From Rutpela maculata (lineage: Eukaryota; Arthropoda; Insecta; Coleoptera; Cerambycidae), in NCBI GenBank assembly GCA_936432065.2, contig OW386290.2:53524843-53588842 (forward strand): DNA of 64,000 bases, written 5' to 3'. Positions 34,870 through 47,245 of this stretch are shown one piece after another. The translations under genes were made by a program, and so were the position numbers. Each line of letters begins with the position of its first letter. The stretch's first letter is position 1. The notes under the pieces are model-generated. The model had not been told where the DNA came from. It searched no databases and saw only the letters and a program-made list of their open reading frames with translations.

Positions 34870-35117
34870 TTTGCCACCGCCATCCACCCCTTCCCTCTCT
34901 GGCCTTCTCACCTCTCTAACACTACTTCCCACTTCTTCCCAGCCCTTTCCCACCTCTTCCCGCCTTTCCCATCTCTTCCCACCTCTTTCCACACCTTCCC
35001 ACTACTTTCCCACCCCTTCCCCACCTCTTTCCACCCCATCCCCACCTCTTCCCACACCTTCCCACTACTTTCCCACCTCATCCCACCTCTTCCCACCCCT
35101 TTCCCACCTCTCCCACG
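34870..35117 (+). repeat. Pyrimidine-rich minisatellite
   Basis: Degenerate repeats of words such as CTTCCCACCTCTTTCCACAC and CTTCCCACTACTTTCCCACC over about 240 bases. One strand is almost pure pyrimidine, so it can form H-DNA. The long frames on both strands here are low-complexity artefacts. Confidence 0.9.
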
Positions 35118-35815
35118 TCCGCTATATTAAATTTAGAATGACGTCACATAGTTTATCGTACTTTACTCGTCAAACCCTTTCATTTGATACCCATATCAAG
35201 GGGGTTGTGAAGAAAAAGGCGATCCGCCATCTTGGGACGTCCGCCATCTTGAATTTAGAATGACACCACATAGTTTATCTTATTTTACTCGTCAAACTCT
35301 TTCATTTGATACCCATACCAAGGGGGTTGTGAAGAGAAAGGCGATCCGCCATCTTGGGACGTCCGCCATATTGAATTTAGAATGACGTCTCATAGTTTAT
35401 CATATTTTACTTGTCAAACCCTTTCATTTGATACCCATATCAAGGAGGTTGTGAAGAAAAAGACAATCCGCCATCTTGGGACGTCCGCCATATTGGATTT
35501 AGAATTACGTCACATAGTTTGTCGTATTTTACTTGTCAAACCCCGTTATTTGATACCTATATCAAGGTGGTTGTGAAGAGAAAGGCGATCCGCCATCTTG
35601 GGACGTACGCCATATTGGATTTAGACCAATAATGGCTATACTATGTTACACTGTCACTGAATTTATACACGTGTGCCAAATTTCAAAACTCTAGCTTAAT
35701 TAGAACTAATCGAAATTCAGCTTGCAAGATTTGACCTAAACTAACAAAACAAACAAACAAACAAACAAACAGACAAACATACAAACAAACATTGCAAGTT
35801 AAATAAAAGCTTTTA
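35118..35815 (+). repeat. Four-unit tandem array plus LINE-like 3' end, copy 2
   Basis: Four units of about 120 bases each contain GCCATATTGAATTTAGAATG, CGTCACATAGTTTATC, CAAACCCTTTCATTTGATAC, CATATCAAGGGGGTTGTGAA and CGATCCGCCATCTTGGGACG. The array ends with GCCAAATTTCAAAACTCTAG, an (AAAC)n run at 35741-35790 and TGCAAGTTAAATAAAAGCTT. The related single-unit copy lies at 33430. It resembles a non-LTR 3' UTR with expanded internal repeats. Confidence 0.8.
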
Positions 35816-36319
35816 AAAAGGATGGCAACTTTTATTTTTCGATCGAGGAACCAAATTTGATATTTGTATATATGTTTGTATGTACAACTTCTTTAAATAA
35901 CGTTTATCGACATCTTCAATTTTAAGTAATTTAATTGTTTAATCAGAGCCTCAACTAAACAATGGTTGATTTGATTTCAGAACATTTTGTAACTTTTAGC
36001 AAGAACGAAATTTTTCTAAAAGTTAATAACAACATAGTTTTCTATATGATGCAGATTTTATGGTGGATACTGTATAAAGTACAAAATACTGCATTGTGAA
36101 AACGTATACCATGTCGAAGTATTCAGAACATTTAATTGAGCACACTTCATATTTAGAAGCTATTCGTTTTAACAATTTACTGTTACAACTAATTATTTTT
36201 TACATCAATACCAAAATAACGGTGTGAGTTCCAGTATGAACCATTAGAGTAAAGGAGCTAATAAATGTAACAGAATTTCAATGAATTCACAATAAATAGA
36301 GGTACGTTATCTATTTTAA
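35816..36319. other. No recognisable feature
   Basis: Non-coding AT-rich gap. Confidence 0.5.
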
Positions 36320-37393
36320 TTATACAATGTGTCCCAAAAAAAGTGCATCGTCGAAAATGGTAGAAAAGACACGCCATTTCATCGACAAAAACCTATATTA
36401 TCAGAGTCGGCTTAGTTTTTTTTTTTTAGTTACCTTTTGAATTTCTTTTAAAATTCGATGTCATAGTTAATAAACTATTAGGTCAAGTTATACATAAAAA
36501 AAAATGTTTTGCAGAGCTAATTAATGGTTATATAACACGTCATCGTCAAAACATTATTTTGATTACAAAAAAAAAATTGAAATTGGTCACAAAAAATTTT
36601 TTTATGGCTGAAAAACTACATCGTAAAGCATATTAGCTAAAAAAAAGATTCAATGTGCTAGCTCATTTACTTTACGAGCAGTGACGGTACGAAAAGTACT
36701 ATACACCAAGTCACTTGCGCAGGGTATTTTTCGTCCCGTTAGTGCTCAGAGAGTAAAAGAGATAGAACATGAGGATAAAAGAATGTTTGAAATTATACAG
36801 GTTACCTTCGAGTCCAAAAAATATTTATGCAACGCCTATATTTCCCAAAATTACTAAAAAAATAATAATAATGTGCAGCTTTATAAAGTACATAACTCTA
36901 TAACTGCAAAAAGTCCGTAATATTTTGAGATTCTTCGTTTGACTTCACAAATAAAGCGAAATTTGGCCAGAAAAGGGAGTCCCTGTTTACGTTCTTAGTT
37001 AATTTTTCCTCTAAGTTATTTAAGTTAGCTTTTAACATATGCAACTGGCTGATGGATTATGTCCAATGCCATAAAGAGAAATTCGTAGTTGGTATTGATA
37101 TTGTTTAATAGCATATTTTTTTTCTTTTCGATGATATATCATATTATTAAATATCGAATTTGTGAATACATTTAATACGTGTATTCATAGTAAATATTCA
37201 AAATTGTAACTTCAACCTCAAAAATCTTTATCAAAATAGAATAATGTTATTTTCTTAATACCATTTACTCACCCTGTATCTCGAAAACAAAACGTTATCG
37301 GATCCGTCTTCATATGAACTATTTTTTTACTTTGGCGTAAAAAATAAACTCCTAAATTTGTACGATGCATTTTTGGAACGCTTTATATTACAA
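36320..37393. mobile_element. Possible 1.07 kb non-autonomous TIR element
   Basis: The left edge CAATGTGTCCCAAAAAAAGT then GCATCGT and the right edge ACGATGCATTTTTGGAACG are imperfect inverted repeats of about 28 bases. The tip resembles the ACA-GTGTCCCAA type of many insect elements. There is no coding frame inside. A smaller foldback is nested at 36661-36765. Confidence 0.35.
36661..36765. repeat. Roughly 105 bp foldback
   Basis: The left arm CTCATTTACTTTACGAGCAG then TGACGGTACGAAAAGTAC mirrors GTATTTTTCGTCCCGTTAGT then GCTCAGAGAGTAAAAGAG. The loop is about 24 bases. MITE-like. Confidence 0.7.
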
Positions 37394-37729
37394 CCATATC
37401 AATAATTTTTTCCAATTAGGTGAGAATATACCATTGTATATTAATACAATAGTTAACTTAAATGTAATAAACCTAAATACCGTTCTCGAAAACAACAATT
37501 TGGCTTCATTACAAGCTTTCTTTTCTCACCAGCCTCGATAACATATATTTATATTTTAATGAGCTCAGAAATAACTACAAATATTCGATAGACCCATTAT
37601 TTTCCAGATGACAGATTTAGCCCAAAATTGATATATTAGGAATTCAAATATTTTACATTTCATCAATTTTTTTATATACATTCTTAGTGTCTAATCGTTA
37701 CAAATTGCTGATCGGTAAGTAAATTCCCA
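37394..37729. other. No recognisable feature
   Basis: Non-coding gap. Confidence 0.5.
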
Positions 37730-38640
37730 ACCGACCGAAGGGGGTACGTAAATAAAACCATTGTTTATTACACCACTGACTACACCAAAGGATTGTAGTA
37801 TCAATAATAACCTATGCCTCCTTGATCTGGTGGCAAAAAGCCTAGAAAGGAGATGCACTGAAAAAACTAAGAATGATTGAAAGTGTAGCATGTCTATTCA
37901 TAACGGAACCAATGTCAACAATGCCTACCGCAGCTATGAAGTACTACTCTGCCTGCTTCCACTAGACTTTGTCGTGGGGGGTAAGACACTGCTAGCAGCA
38001 TACAGACTGAAAACAAATACATATGGGTCATTCTAATAAAAGGACACCAGACCGAGATATTTCAACAACTAAAGAAGACTAGACTACTTAACATGCAGTT
38101 AGATAGAATCATCACAAGCCACAACTTCACAAGAACTTTTGACCTGACAAGGAAGAGAGGCTAATAAGGCAGCTGCGAAAACATCCAAACGTTACCATAT
38201 GATATACTGATGGATCAATAACATTAAGAAACACAATAGCAAAAGTTACTGGGGACCAATCAGAGACAGATATCAACCTAAACCTGAGTAGCACCACAAC
38301 AGTATTCCAATCAACTACAGAAATATGTGCACACGAAATGGTACGGAGGTCACACACTGATAAGAGAATCCGTATATCACTGACAACTAAGCAGTTCTAA
38401 CGCTCTAAAGGCGGTAGATACGTTCCAAAACGGTAAAAGACGGACTTATTTCTCTGGCATAACTGGCAAAACACAACAGAATATAAGTGATGTGAACTCG
38501 AGAACACCAGAGTAATGTAGGTAATGAAAAGGCAGATAAACTGGCCAGAGAAGGCACAAAAACAGCCTTAATGGGATCCGAACCAACCTGCGGAATATTA
38601 TGCAACATCGCAAGAGGATTTAAGTCAATTTATGTTTTTT
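37730..38640 (+). pseudogene. LOA/R1-like non-LTR retrotransposon, RT end and RNase H, third fragment
   Basis: Plus-strand pieces in shifting frames read RIVVSIITYASLIWWQKA, LRMIESVACLFITEPMSTMP and TAAMKYYSA (connection region). Then NVTIWYTDGSIT gives the first acidic residue of RNase H in Y-T-D-G-S, ALKAVDTFQN matches the S-D-S-x-A-A-L-K region, and GNEKADKLAREGTKTALMGS gives the G-N-E-x-A-D motif. Stops are frequent. It is much more diverged from copies A and B than they are from each other, so probably a separate family. Confidence 0.75.
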
Positions 38641-39894
38641 ATAAATCCCATTAACTATTAATTATTTTGTTAGATAGTGCCAAAAACATAATAACCTTAC
38701 GGCTGTTAAGTGCTTTACCAGAATTGAAAAATTACAACTTCTTCTCGTTTCTCATCTCCCAAATAGTCCTCAACCGGATTACAAGTTACATTAAACCGAG
38801 CATTAAACTCATTTGATACGTCAATTTGAGATTATCACTTCAATTGAACACGCTGTGATAGATATTATATTTTCTTAAGTAATCTATTCGATATCGAAAT
38901 AACAATTTCATGAGAACAATAAGTTATGTATCTCTAGCGTAAAGTACCTTTACGGTTCTCGTGTGATTGTTACTTTGACACTCAGGTCGAGAACACTCTT
39001 GGTGCATAAATAATTATTTTCATATAGCTATTATTTTTTTAATAATATTCAATGCAACGTAGAACGATTTTTTATTATTAAAATTTCGCATTTGGTGTTT
39101 ATTCTTCTTCCTGTTTTAGTTTATTTTGGTAAGCTGAAATATGAAATTATAGAAAATATCAAAGAAAATCTAGGAGGAAATATTAAAATTTAAAAGAATG
39201 CAATAAAACAGAAATCGTGTTTGTTATATTCGATAGATTGATCCATAGCAACATTTTCCAGACCAAAACGATTTATTTTTGTTACGTTTCCGTTGGTTAT
39301 TTTAATACAGGATTAATGTAGGCTGAGCACAGTATTGACCTCTATTATCTAATAAAAAAAAAAATCAAATAAGAGTTACTGAATGCAATGGCACAAAATC
39401 ATGAAGCAAGCATAATTTTCTTTTATTACAACATTTTCTGGTAGTTTACATAGAAAATTGTCAAGAATATTACGTTTAAACTAGATTAAATCAATATAAC
39501 TAAACAGTTTTAAATATATTATTTCACTCACTAACTTGTCAAGAAATGTTATCATTAGTGGCAAAACAGCTAGATCGGCTACTGACAGCACCGGTAGGTC
39601 CACAATATGTAATATTACTAGTACTCAATTTTATTATAAAAATATTTTCGAAAGCGTTGCTGTAAACTGACAGTTTATTATATCACGCTAAAGTGCTCGG
39701 GATTTAGTCTTTGATAACTTTACAATTTACACAAATATTACCTTTGGCAACTTAACTTGGGAAAAAATTTTTAGATAAAATTTAAAAGCACGAGTGGTAT
39801 TTGGGAATATTTCACGTATAAATTATGCACTTAATATTAAGTTTTGCTATTAATTACCTCGACATGTTCTTGCCATTTCAATTTCATCATTTAC
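38641..39894. other. No recognisable feature
   Basis: AT-rich non-coding DNA with no repeat structure I could identify. Confidence 0.5.
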
Positions 39895-40110
39895 CTATAA
39901 ACACCACACCACATATAGTAGACAACCCCCAAATCCAAAGCCAAGGTTATCCAGAAGGGGGTTACATATTTAGAAAAACGCAGACACACATCCATACCCA
40001 CCGGTATTGTCAGCACCGGGGCTGGGGCACAAACCCAGAGGGCGACAGACAATCGGTCAGCATATACGACGCAATTATACAATACAATAAAACTTTATTA
40101 TTATTATGTA
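39895..40110 (+). repeat. Dispersed repeat pair, copy 1
   Basis: CACCACATATAGTAGACAA, CAAAGCCAAGGTTATCC and CACATCCATACCCACCGGTA recur in order at 60335-60440. Here it is followed by AATAAAACTTTATTATTATT, a LINE- or SINE-like tail. Frames on both strands are not conserved between the copies, so it is not coding. A SINE is possible. Confidence 0.6.
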
Positions 40111-40689
40111 TTACAATATATTCCAAGCATCTGTTTCCGGATACTGTCAGATATGGCGCGCAGCTCCATGACAGTTGAATGACAGGATGGACCAGAGTCT
40201 GGCCAACTTCGGGAAATAAAACTTTGACCTGAACTCCTTTCACCAGACGGCACATTAAAAAAGGTATTAACAGACAAATTTCCAAAAAATGGATAGTAAA
40301 ACTTAATATTAACTGGAATTAAAGCGCACTGTTTTAAATTACGATATGCTAATACGGGAAAAAGAATCAAACCAATAAACCTGCTTCAGAAAATGGTGGT
40401 TACAAAACGAAGCAGATGCCAAGCCGCTTAATGTATAGTTTAAAACGTTATCAAATTTGGAAGTTAAGATAAAATAAAAGTTATAATTAGGAAGAATATT
40501 TTAGAACAATGATAAAGAAACGAATAGAGGACAGAACAGAAAATAAGGAATGAATGTTATCGTTAATGAAGGGTTAGAGAGAGAATGCACGGCTAGATAG
40601 GTTGCCTAAAGATAGGCAACACCTGGTATGGTAAGGTGTGTTTTATTCTAAAGAGGGTATTATACTCTCTGATCTGGGTAATGTTGTTT
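40111..40689. other. No recognisable feature
   Basis: Non-coding. It may be the 3' flank of the Jockey remnant that follows. Confidence 0.4.
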
Positions 40690-41430
40690 GTTAGCGCCAG
40701 CTCATCCAGTTTAAATGCATAGAATTTTTTAGAGATTTGTTAGATGTAATTCGCTAGTGGTGTTATGTCGTGGCAACGTGTATAATTCTCTGAGGTACAT
40801 CTTGAAGAATTTGAAATGAGGCGCATAAACTCGTGTTCCAACATTTTTAGTTTCTTTAGAGTCGTGACCGCGCGCAGCACTACACCGTGCCGCGTATATT
40901 AGGGCCGGCCGCACTACAACAGTGTAAACCAATATTTTATTTTGTCGACTTGTCTGCTATTTTTGGCCAGGAGCGGATACAGACTCCTGGACATAGGACA
41001 TACTTTTCATATAGTTTCGTTCATATGCTTGTCGAATGTCAGTCGTTGGTCGAGATGCACTCCCAAATACGCAGTTTCTAGTTGGAATTTGGTTTCCCCT
41101 GACCTAAATAGGTGTTAAAATTTTATTTTCAGTGAACCTGCGCGTGAAGACTATCGCTTCCGATTTTTCAACGTTTACCCAAATCTTCCACCGGTAGAAA
41201 TACGCCGCGGCACGAATCACCATGTGGGCTTTCAGTAACATATTCGCCGCTTGAGCATTGTGACTATGCGCATACATGGCCGTGGCATCAACGTACTTAG
41301 CCAATTTCGTATTCGGGAAAACTGGAAAGTCAAAAACATACAGATTATATAATTTAGCGCGAGGACCGACCCTTGTGGGACGCCCGCCCGAATGTCCCAC
41401 AGTGCTGACACAGTTGTTCACTCGCACTTG
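40690..41430 (-). pseudogene. Jockey-clade reverse transcriptase remnant
   Basis: On the minus strand 41427-41104 reads LYNLYVFDFPVFPNTKLAKY then VDATAMYAHSH (the Y-A-D-D motif reduced to Y-V-D-A), WKIWVNVEKSEAIVFTRRFT and ENK. Further down, 40932-40729 gives MVYTVVVRPALIYAARCSAA and LKKLKMLEH-like text. This order (palm C motif, V-N-x-x-K-S-E-A-I-x-F-T-R, thumb V-V-R-P-A-L-x-Y-A-A) is typical of Jockey elements. The catalytic D-D is altered, so the copy is inactive. Confidence 0.82.
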
Positions 41431-42882
41431 TCCGCATTAACCGACTGAGTTACCGTGGCGTTACGCCACATAAAAATGTATTTCCAAAGTAGGTGTAAAT
41501 ATTTAACAAACGCAGCTGCAGAAACTAAAAGTCCACGGAATTCACCACATTCTAAATATAATGTCAATCAAGAAAAATAAAATACATTGAATCATAGATA
41601 TTGCAATACATATACTGGTCCAAAACTGCTGAGAATTCTTCGCTGTAAAGAGTTCTCGTGCACGCTTTGACGAGAGACACTACTGGGTTTACCAATCTCC
41701 CCCCTTTACATTCTAAGGTTGCCGAAGTAGAAAGGAAATATTGTTCTAGTACCACCATCTTGTAACGCTACATATGACAAACTACGTTTATTTACCTATT
41801 TAAATCTTATTTTTCATTTAAGAGGTTTAGTAATTGGGTTAAGGTTCGTTCGATTAAGCAGAAAGAACTTTAAGCACAACGAATTGTAATGCGTAGTGCA
41901 TAGTCTTGATTTTCCGAATTATTAAGGTGTTTACTTTGTGATGGATTACCGTATGTAGGCACATTTTTAGTTTATTCGTTTCTAGAACAAGTGTTTTCAA
42001 CTTGTACATATGTAATAATTGACTTGCCCGCTTGTTAGGCATTTCTTTTTGATTTTCGTTGCTGCAATGACAAATATTTTGTTGCTATACATTATTATAA
42101 ATCAATGAAAACATTGTTTAACTTGTGCCTCGATAATGTAAAATGGTAAACCAAGTCTCAAAAAGTTGTTCCAAAGTGTTTTCGAGATGAGTAATAAAAA
42201 CTACTATTTACGAGCCATACTCCCTCCAAGCAACAACAACGATGGAATAAAAATAAGAACAAAAATTAGGTTATAATTAAGGAACCCACAACTAGACTCC
42301 TACTGCCGCCGAGCCTGGCGCCATCCTAAGACAGCCATAGCCTATTTAGGGGACATTTCCGGTCACATATCTATAGGAACTTTTATTATTATTTTTACGC
42401 GTACCAACAGTTCCTAACCGGACTAGAGTTCCCTAACACCCTGTATGTAAAAAGTCCAAAGTATATTTCACAAAAAAAACGGATATAGTGATACATTGCT
42501 CAATCATTATTTTTGTTAAAGTTTTCTCATAGAACAAAATATTTAATCCACATTTACTTACACTTTCTTAAACTTTCATTTTGGTCAAATTACAGTTTTT
42601 TATTTTGGATATAATTATATGGTATGCTACTTTCTACAACAATTATTTTAAAATCAGTTTTATTATTATATAAACGTAATTATACTTAATTACCTAAAAT
42701 GATTTATTTCCTTTTCCTCTTAATAATGGACAGTCTCTGACCATACGATAAAAATACGCAATAAATTATATTATTGATAAGGACTATCGCGTCGAGACGA
42801 ATATTACAAGAACAAGTTATTAATATAGATGAATCAACATATACAATGCACTATCTGTGAATGTTAAAATACAGTAATTTAA
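41431..42882. other. No recognisable feature
   Basis: Non-coding. GGACTAGAGTTCCCTAACAC near 42420 resembles the complement of AGGAACTCTAGTC near 59720, and both sit near CCCTGT words. This hints at shared transposon tips but cannot be resolved. Confidence 0.4.
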
Positions 42883-43435
42883 GGAGAGTCCACCGGCGTA
42901 TCCACCCCTTGCGTCTGGAGGTGCGGGTAATTCATCGGCCAGGACCCTACCCAACCTAACCCCTTTTCGTTGCAGGATGATTTCTCTTCATTAAATTCAG
43001 AAAAAAATACACACTAGATACTTAACAGAAATTTTTAAGCAAAAAACACAGACACCTGAATAATTACTTATTTTTATTTATTATTTATTGGTATATAAAA
43101 CTACAAAAAAAGTAAAGCAAATGGAATTTAAAAACCACAGAACAAAATTTAGTTCTAGTTTTTTTTTTGTTTTTTTAACAGAACGGATTATTCTTCTATT
43201 ACAACTCCAATAAAAATACAAACAAAACTTAACTTACAAAACAATTAACTTACAAAAACAAAAATCTAATTTTTTGTTTTTTGAAAATACAGAACGTTAA
43301 TTATTGACTCGATATTAATTGTAATATCCTGATGGATGTGTGCCCGCGAACCGATCCTAATTTCTGGGGAATGGGGTTAATTTGGGAATTACCCCCAATA
43401 CCCCCCCCTCCTTGTATACGCCGGTGAGAGAGTCC
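42883..43435. mobile_element. Possible 550 bp TIR element
   Basis: The left tip GGAGAGTCCACCGGCGTAT and right tip ATACGCCGGTGAGAGAGTCC are imperfect inverted repeats. Inward, GGGTAATTC pairs with GAATTACCC. The interior is AT-rich without a transposase. No target duplication was identified. Confidence 0.5.
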
Positions 43436-44220
43436 AGATTATCGAACCGAACTGATCTTTGTTTCCTCATGCAGACAATTTCCCAGTGAGCGGATCCTCA
43501 GCATAACATTCTAGTTCTGAGCCTGAGTACACTTCTGTAGGGAAGTTGATGTACCCTAATTTTTTTTTTGTAGGATGGTTAGAGGGGGTGATAAGCCGTC
43601 ATGTGGTACGTTTTCCTACAATGACGTCATCAACTATGGTGGCTGGCCGTCCCTTACTACGCTTATATCTATGTAATTACCAAGAGGACTTATATATAAA
43701 AAAGTCTAAATAAAGCAAATAGACACTTCCAAATTTAATGCTCTTGTAAGACCTTAGAAATATTGATTAAATAATAATAATAAATAATAATAATACACTC
43801 CAATATTTCTATATTGATTTTTAAAATATAAAACAAATACGCACAAGTTATTATAAATTGGTAAATATAATGTATAAAAAATATATAAAGACAATGTATA
43901 AAAATAGTTATTACTTTTATACATTATTCAACCTAAGCAGTATATTTATTCTTACAATCAGGATATTGCACACTATTACATTTACATTTGGTTTTTGTTA
44001 CATATACAATAATATACATGATGTTGTTGCACATTTTACGCGTGAACAGACACCAACAAAGTTATCTGGGTATTATTAATTGTTTTTTTTTGTGGGTGTA
44101 GCGCGTTATCGATCTACTCAAAACCAAATTCATGGGGATCCAACTGGGTAAGAATCTCGTCGATGTAATATCGCTGCAAATAGGTATGGTAATAGGCTCT
44201 ACTCAATATGGGATAGAGTC
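43436..44220. other. No recognisable feature
   Basis: Non-coding gap with (AAT)n runs near 43770. The 73-codon frame at 43858 is AT-rich and unrecognised. Confidence 0.45.
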
Positions 44221-44830
44221 CTATTGTCCAGATTTGGATTGTTGTCCTTTATTGTCCCTACTTGTTGGCGGTACATTATCAACGTCAACATTTTTGCCGT
44301 GTCGAAATAACCAGAATCTAAGTTCATCGAACGTCTTGCAGGGCGAGTATTTTCTCAATATTTTAACTAAATATTCTTCTGCAAGATTCAAACTGGCTTT
44401 ATTCTCAGTTGAGTGAGTAGAAACTCCAAAGCGGCTTAGATAGTCTGATGAGTCAGTATATAATGCTGCTTTCTTTGTTCCAATTTTGCTGGTATAATGT
44501 GCCCAAGATAATGCACAAAGGGCAGGTAATAAAGAACACAGTTCTTGACCTAAATTAAATGCTATAACATGTATTGGCAAGAATCGAGTAGTATCTCCTA
44601 CACCAGTGCGTATCCACATTTCCTCCACGCCCATGTGATGAAGTGCATCCCAATGAAATACTGCCAAAACCGTGACATCTGCACTAACAAATACAATTTT
44701 AGTAGAGCCTGCTTTGCAGCATGTTTTGCGTGTAGCATCATCCTGAATATCTAAAAACAATCCAAATCTGGATGATAGTGAGTGGATGTAGCCTTTATTT
44801 TTACACCACTGACTTCAGAGCCAGAAAATG
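44221..44830 (-). pseudogene. Divergent relative of the CXC-tail family, middle segment
   Basis: A long minus-strand frame reads TKIVFVSADVTVLAVFHWDA, LHHMGVEEMWIRTGVGDTTR, FLPIHVIAFNLGQELCSLLP and ALCALSWAHYTSKIGTKKAA. It continues LAEEYLVKILRKYSPCKTFD, ELRFWLFRHGK and VDVDNVPPTS. The pattern V-S-A-D-x-x-V-L-A parallels V-S-E-D-I-D-V-L-V at 6860. A-L-x-x-A-x-Y-T-S-K parallels A-F-T-G-C-D-T-T-S-A at 7040, and P-P-T-S precedes where the tail should begin. Both N terminus and CXC tail are missing. About 180 codons stay open, so the decay is young. A separate branch of the same superfamily is my inference. Confidence 0.65.
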
Positions 44831-44984
44831 AGCTTAACATATGAATAGTGCCATTTGTAATTGTTGAGAAAGATTTGTTTAAAAGCATTAGTAAAAAACT
44901 GCTAGATAAGTTGTTAAAATTTCAGCTTCATAAGTATATCCAATCCTTAGATATTCAATGTTAAAGATTGGGTTTCAGTACAAA

Positions 44985-45532
44985 GCGCTTCGCCGATTCG
45001 TGACGTCATTTTGCATAAGCAAAAATTGAAAAACTACATTGTTTCTGTCATAACTTCTTTGTTTTTTATGCTATAAAAATAGAGAACTATTTGAAAGCCT
45101 AATTAATAGTCTTTCATTTTTGTTCTTACCTCTTTTGAGTGTCGTAGTTTTTGAGATATTTAACATTTAAACTAAATATTTCGTCTTGTAGACGTTCGGA
45201 CGCCACCTTTATACTTTCAGATCTCCGAAACCATTAACTTTACAGAAATTAGAAAAAAACAAAATTCATCCTCAATTTAGTAGTTTTCTTGTCTTTAGCA
45301 TGTTTTTGCTCAATGTAATACTTTTCTAGCTATTTGAGGAATATTGTTTTGAAATTCTTTTTTTTAGCCAAAATCCCAATTTTCAAGTTGTTACAACTTA
45401 AAGACTATCAATTTTTATGAAAAGTTGCATAGAACCTTTTCTTCTTAAAATTTCATTTTCTTTCACGTCCACTGTTTTTAATTATCAAATCTCGACTGTT
45501 CAGAAACTACAAAGTGACGTCACGCGAAGCTC
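44985..45532. mobile_element. Possible 550 bp TIR element with TGACGTCA tips
   Basis: The left edge GCGCTTCGCCGATTCGTGAC then GTCA and the right edge GTGACGTCACGCGAAGC are imperfect inverted repeats of about 25 bases. The interior is AT-rich and non-coding. No clear target duplication. Confidence 0.45.
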
Positions 45533-45989
45533 CTCCCCGTTTTCGCGCTGTCCAACTTTGGTAATTTATTTAAGTGCTTAAGTGTCTGAATAAAAATCTA
45601 AAAATTTGGAAATTGTCTTAAAAAATGTTCTACTTTCGATTTCTAAAATAAAAAAAAATCTGAACAGGGCTATTGAGGTATACCTAAAATTTCATAATCC
45701 AAATTTGAAAATCCTAAGTAATCTGGAATAGTGATTTTTACACGATTACAATATTTCTCTTCGGTAAGCGAGGAATATAAAGAATTTGTAAAATTATTTG
45801 CTAAAATCTTCCGTCTGTATTTGACACCTTTTATTCATTAATTATCTTATTCCTTTCAGTGATCACTTTGTATATTTTTTTTACCAAAATTGTATCAGAT
45901 TTTCATCCTTGTCAGCCACACTCCAGATATTATTTTCCGATCGTTTTATTTTTTAAAGTATCCAACCTGTATTAATAATTGAAGAAAGT
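45533..45989. other. No recognisable feature
   Basis: Non-coding gap. Confidence 0.5.
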
Positions 45990-46369
45990 GGATAAAGGTG
46001 TTATGTCACAAAAACACGTTATTGAGTAATTTAACTCAAAAGTTTTTAGGTGAGAACTTTTTTGTTATAACGACTATATAGCTTGCATTTTACGATGATA
46101 TTGACATTTGATGTACTTTTCAGAGACAAATAACTAAAGTTGTCAGTTGTCATTATTTTCGAAAATTTAAAAAAATTAATGTACATAACATCTTTATCCG
46201 TTAATAAGTTTCTCTGAAATGAATAAGGAATTAGTGAATAAAAGTGTTAAGAAATTAAACATATTTTATTATTATTAAAACATTGTACAATTTTTAGGTA
46301 GTCGGACAGTTCTACGGTTTTGAGCCACAGTTTGGTCATTTCCAAGTATGTTGTGATAATACCATTAAT

Positions 46370-47245
46370 TTATGAATGGTAATTGTTCTTTAAGATTGGC
46401 CAGTTTTCCTACACTTAGGCTGCCCTTATTTTCATTAAACACCGTTAGAGCAATACCGTCGGAATTTACCTTATGCATAGTCCTTTTCTTTAAAATATCG
46501 ACTTTGTAAAATTGAGTCATTTCATCTAGTGATGTAATAGTGCCATTTTATACCGTCGCGAAAATAAACCTTTTCATTATTCAAGTTTTTCTTCCTGTTG
46601 TACAAATTGAGTTTTGAGGCAATTCCATCAATATCCTTGAAATGATTCTTCATATCTATGACAACGGCGTCTTTGGGAGTTCTTAAAATTTCTCGATACT
46701 GGTCCGGAACGTAGATGTTTGTTTCCTTAAAATTTTCTCGACTCTGCCAAAGTTTCTGTCTGAATCTAAATATGAATGTCCCACCTCCGAAAATTTATGA
46801 TCGATAACTTTAAATTCTCTCTTTAAAATCAACAACTGGTAAAGTGTAATGATATTGAAGTTTCTATTTTGTCCACTACAGGAGTCGGGCCATATTATAA
46901 TGTGATCGATCTTTTCTTGGAAATATTCCTTGTAAATTTGTGAAAAGGTATGTAAGCAACTAGCAATTTCTAGGCTTTCACGGCTGGCCATATCTTCAGT
47001 CCATCTGAAAAAGAACTTTTTTTTTCAGTATTCCTCAATGTATGTATGCCAAGGTTGTAAAACCACATTTGACGAAGGTAAAATGCTTTCGATGTACTTA
47101 ATTTTGGCAGCGACATGGTTTGCTGAAGATCTAAAGTAAGAAAGCAAATCGTTCTATATACTGTAACTTTTGCTCCGTCACGCTTTTGTTGTTCGAAAGC
47201 TAGTTTGTAATTTTCTCCGTATTCTTTAGTATTATTTCCAGCATC
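46370..47245 (-). pseudogene. GQNRN/GHSY-type transposon-associated gene, main part (degenerate)
   Basis: On the minus strand from 47245 it reads NTKEYGENYKLAFEQQKRDG, LDLQQTMSLPKLSTSKAFYL and RQMWFYNLGIHTLRNTEKK. After a frameshift near 47000 comes MASRESLEIASCLHTFSQIY, then IIWPDSCSGQNRNFNIITLY and IDHKFSEVGHSYLDSDRNFG. Later pieces include IYVPDQYREILRTPKDAVVI and KGSLSVGKLANLKEQLPFIN. Diagnostic points are D-L-Q-Q, the D-S-C-x-G-Q-N-R-N motif and G-H-S-Y-L-x-x-D-R-x-F-G. They match, from memory, a multicopy arthropod family listed as DUF7869 (name unverified), possibly an RNase H-fold enzyme. The frame is broken at least three times. Confidence 0.7.

Noticed and set aside
34908..35096. 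Long minus frame rich in G, W, E and K, and its plus-strand partner (34727-35263)
   Set aside because: Both are translations of the pyrimidine-rich minisatellite and tandem array.
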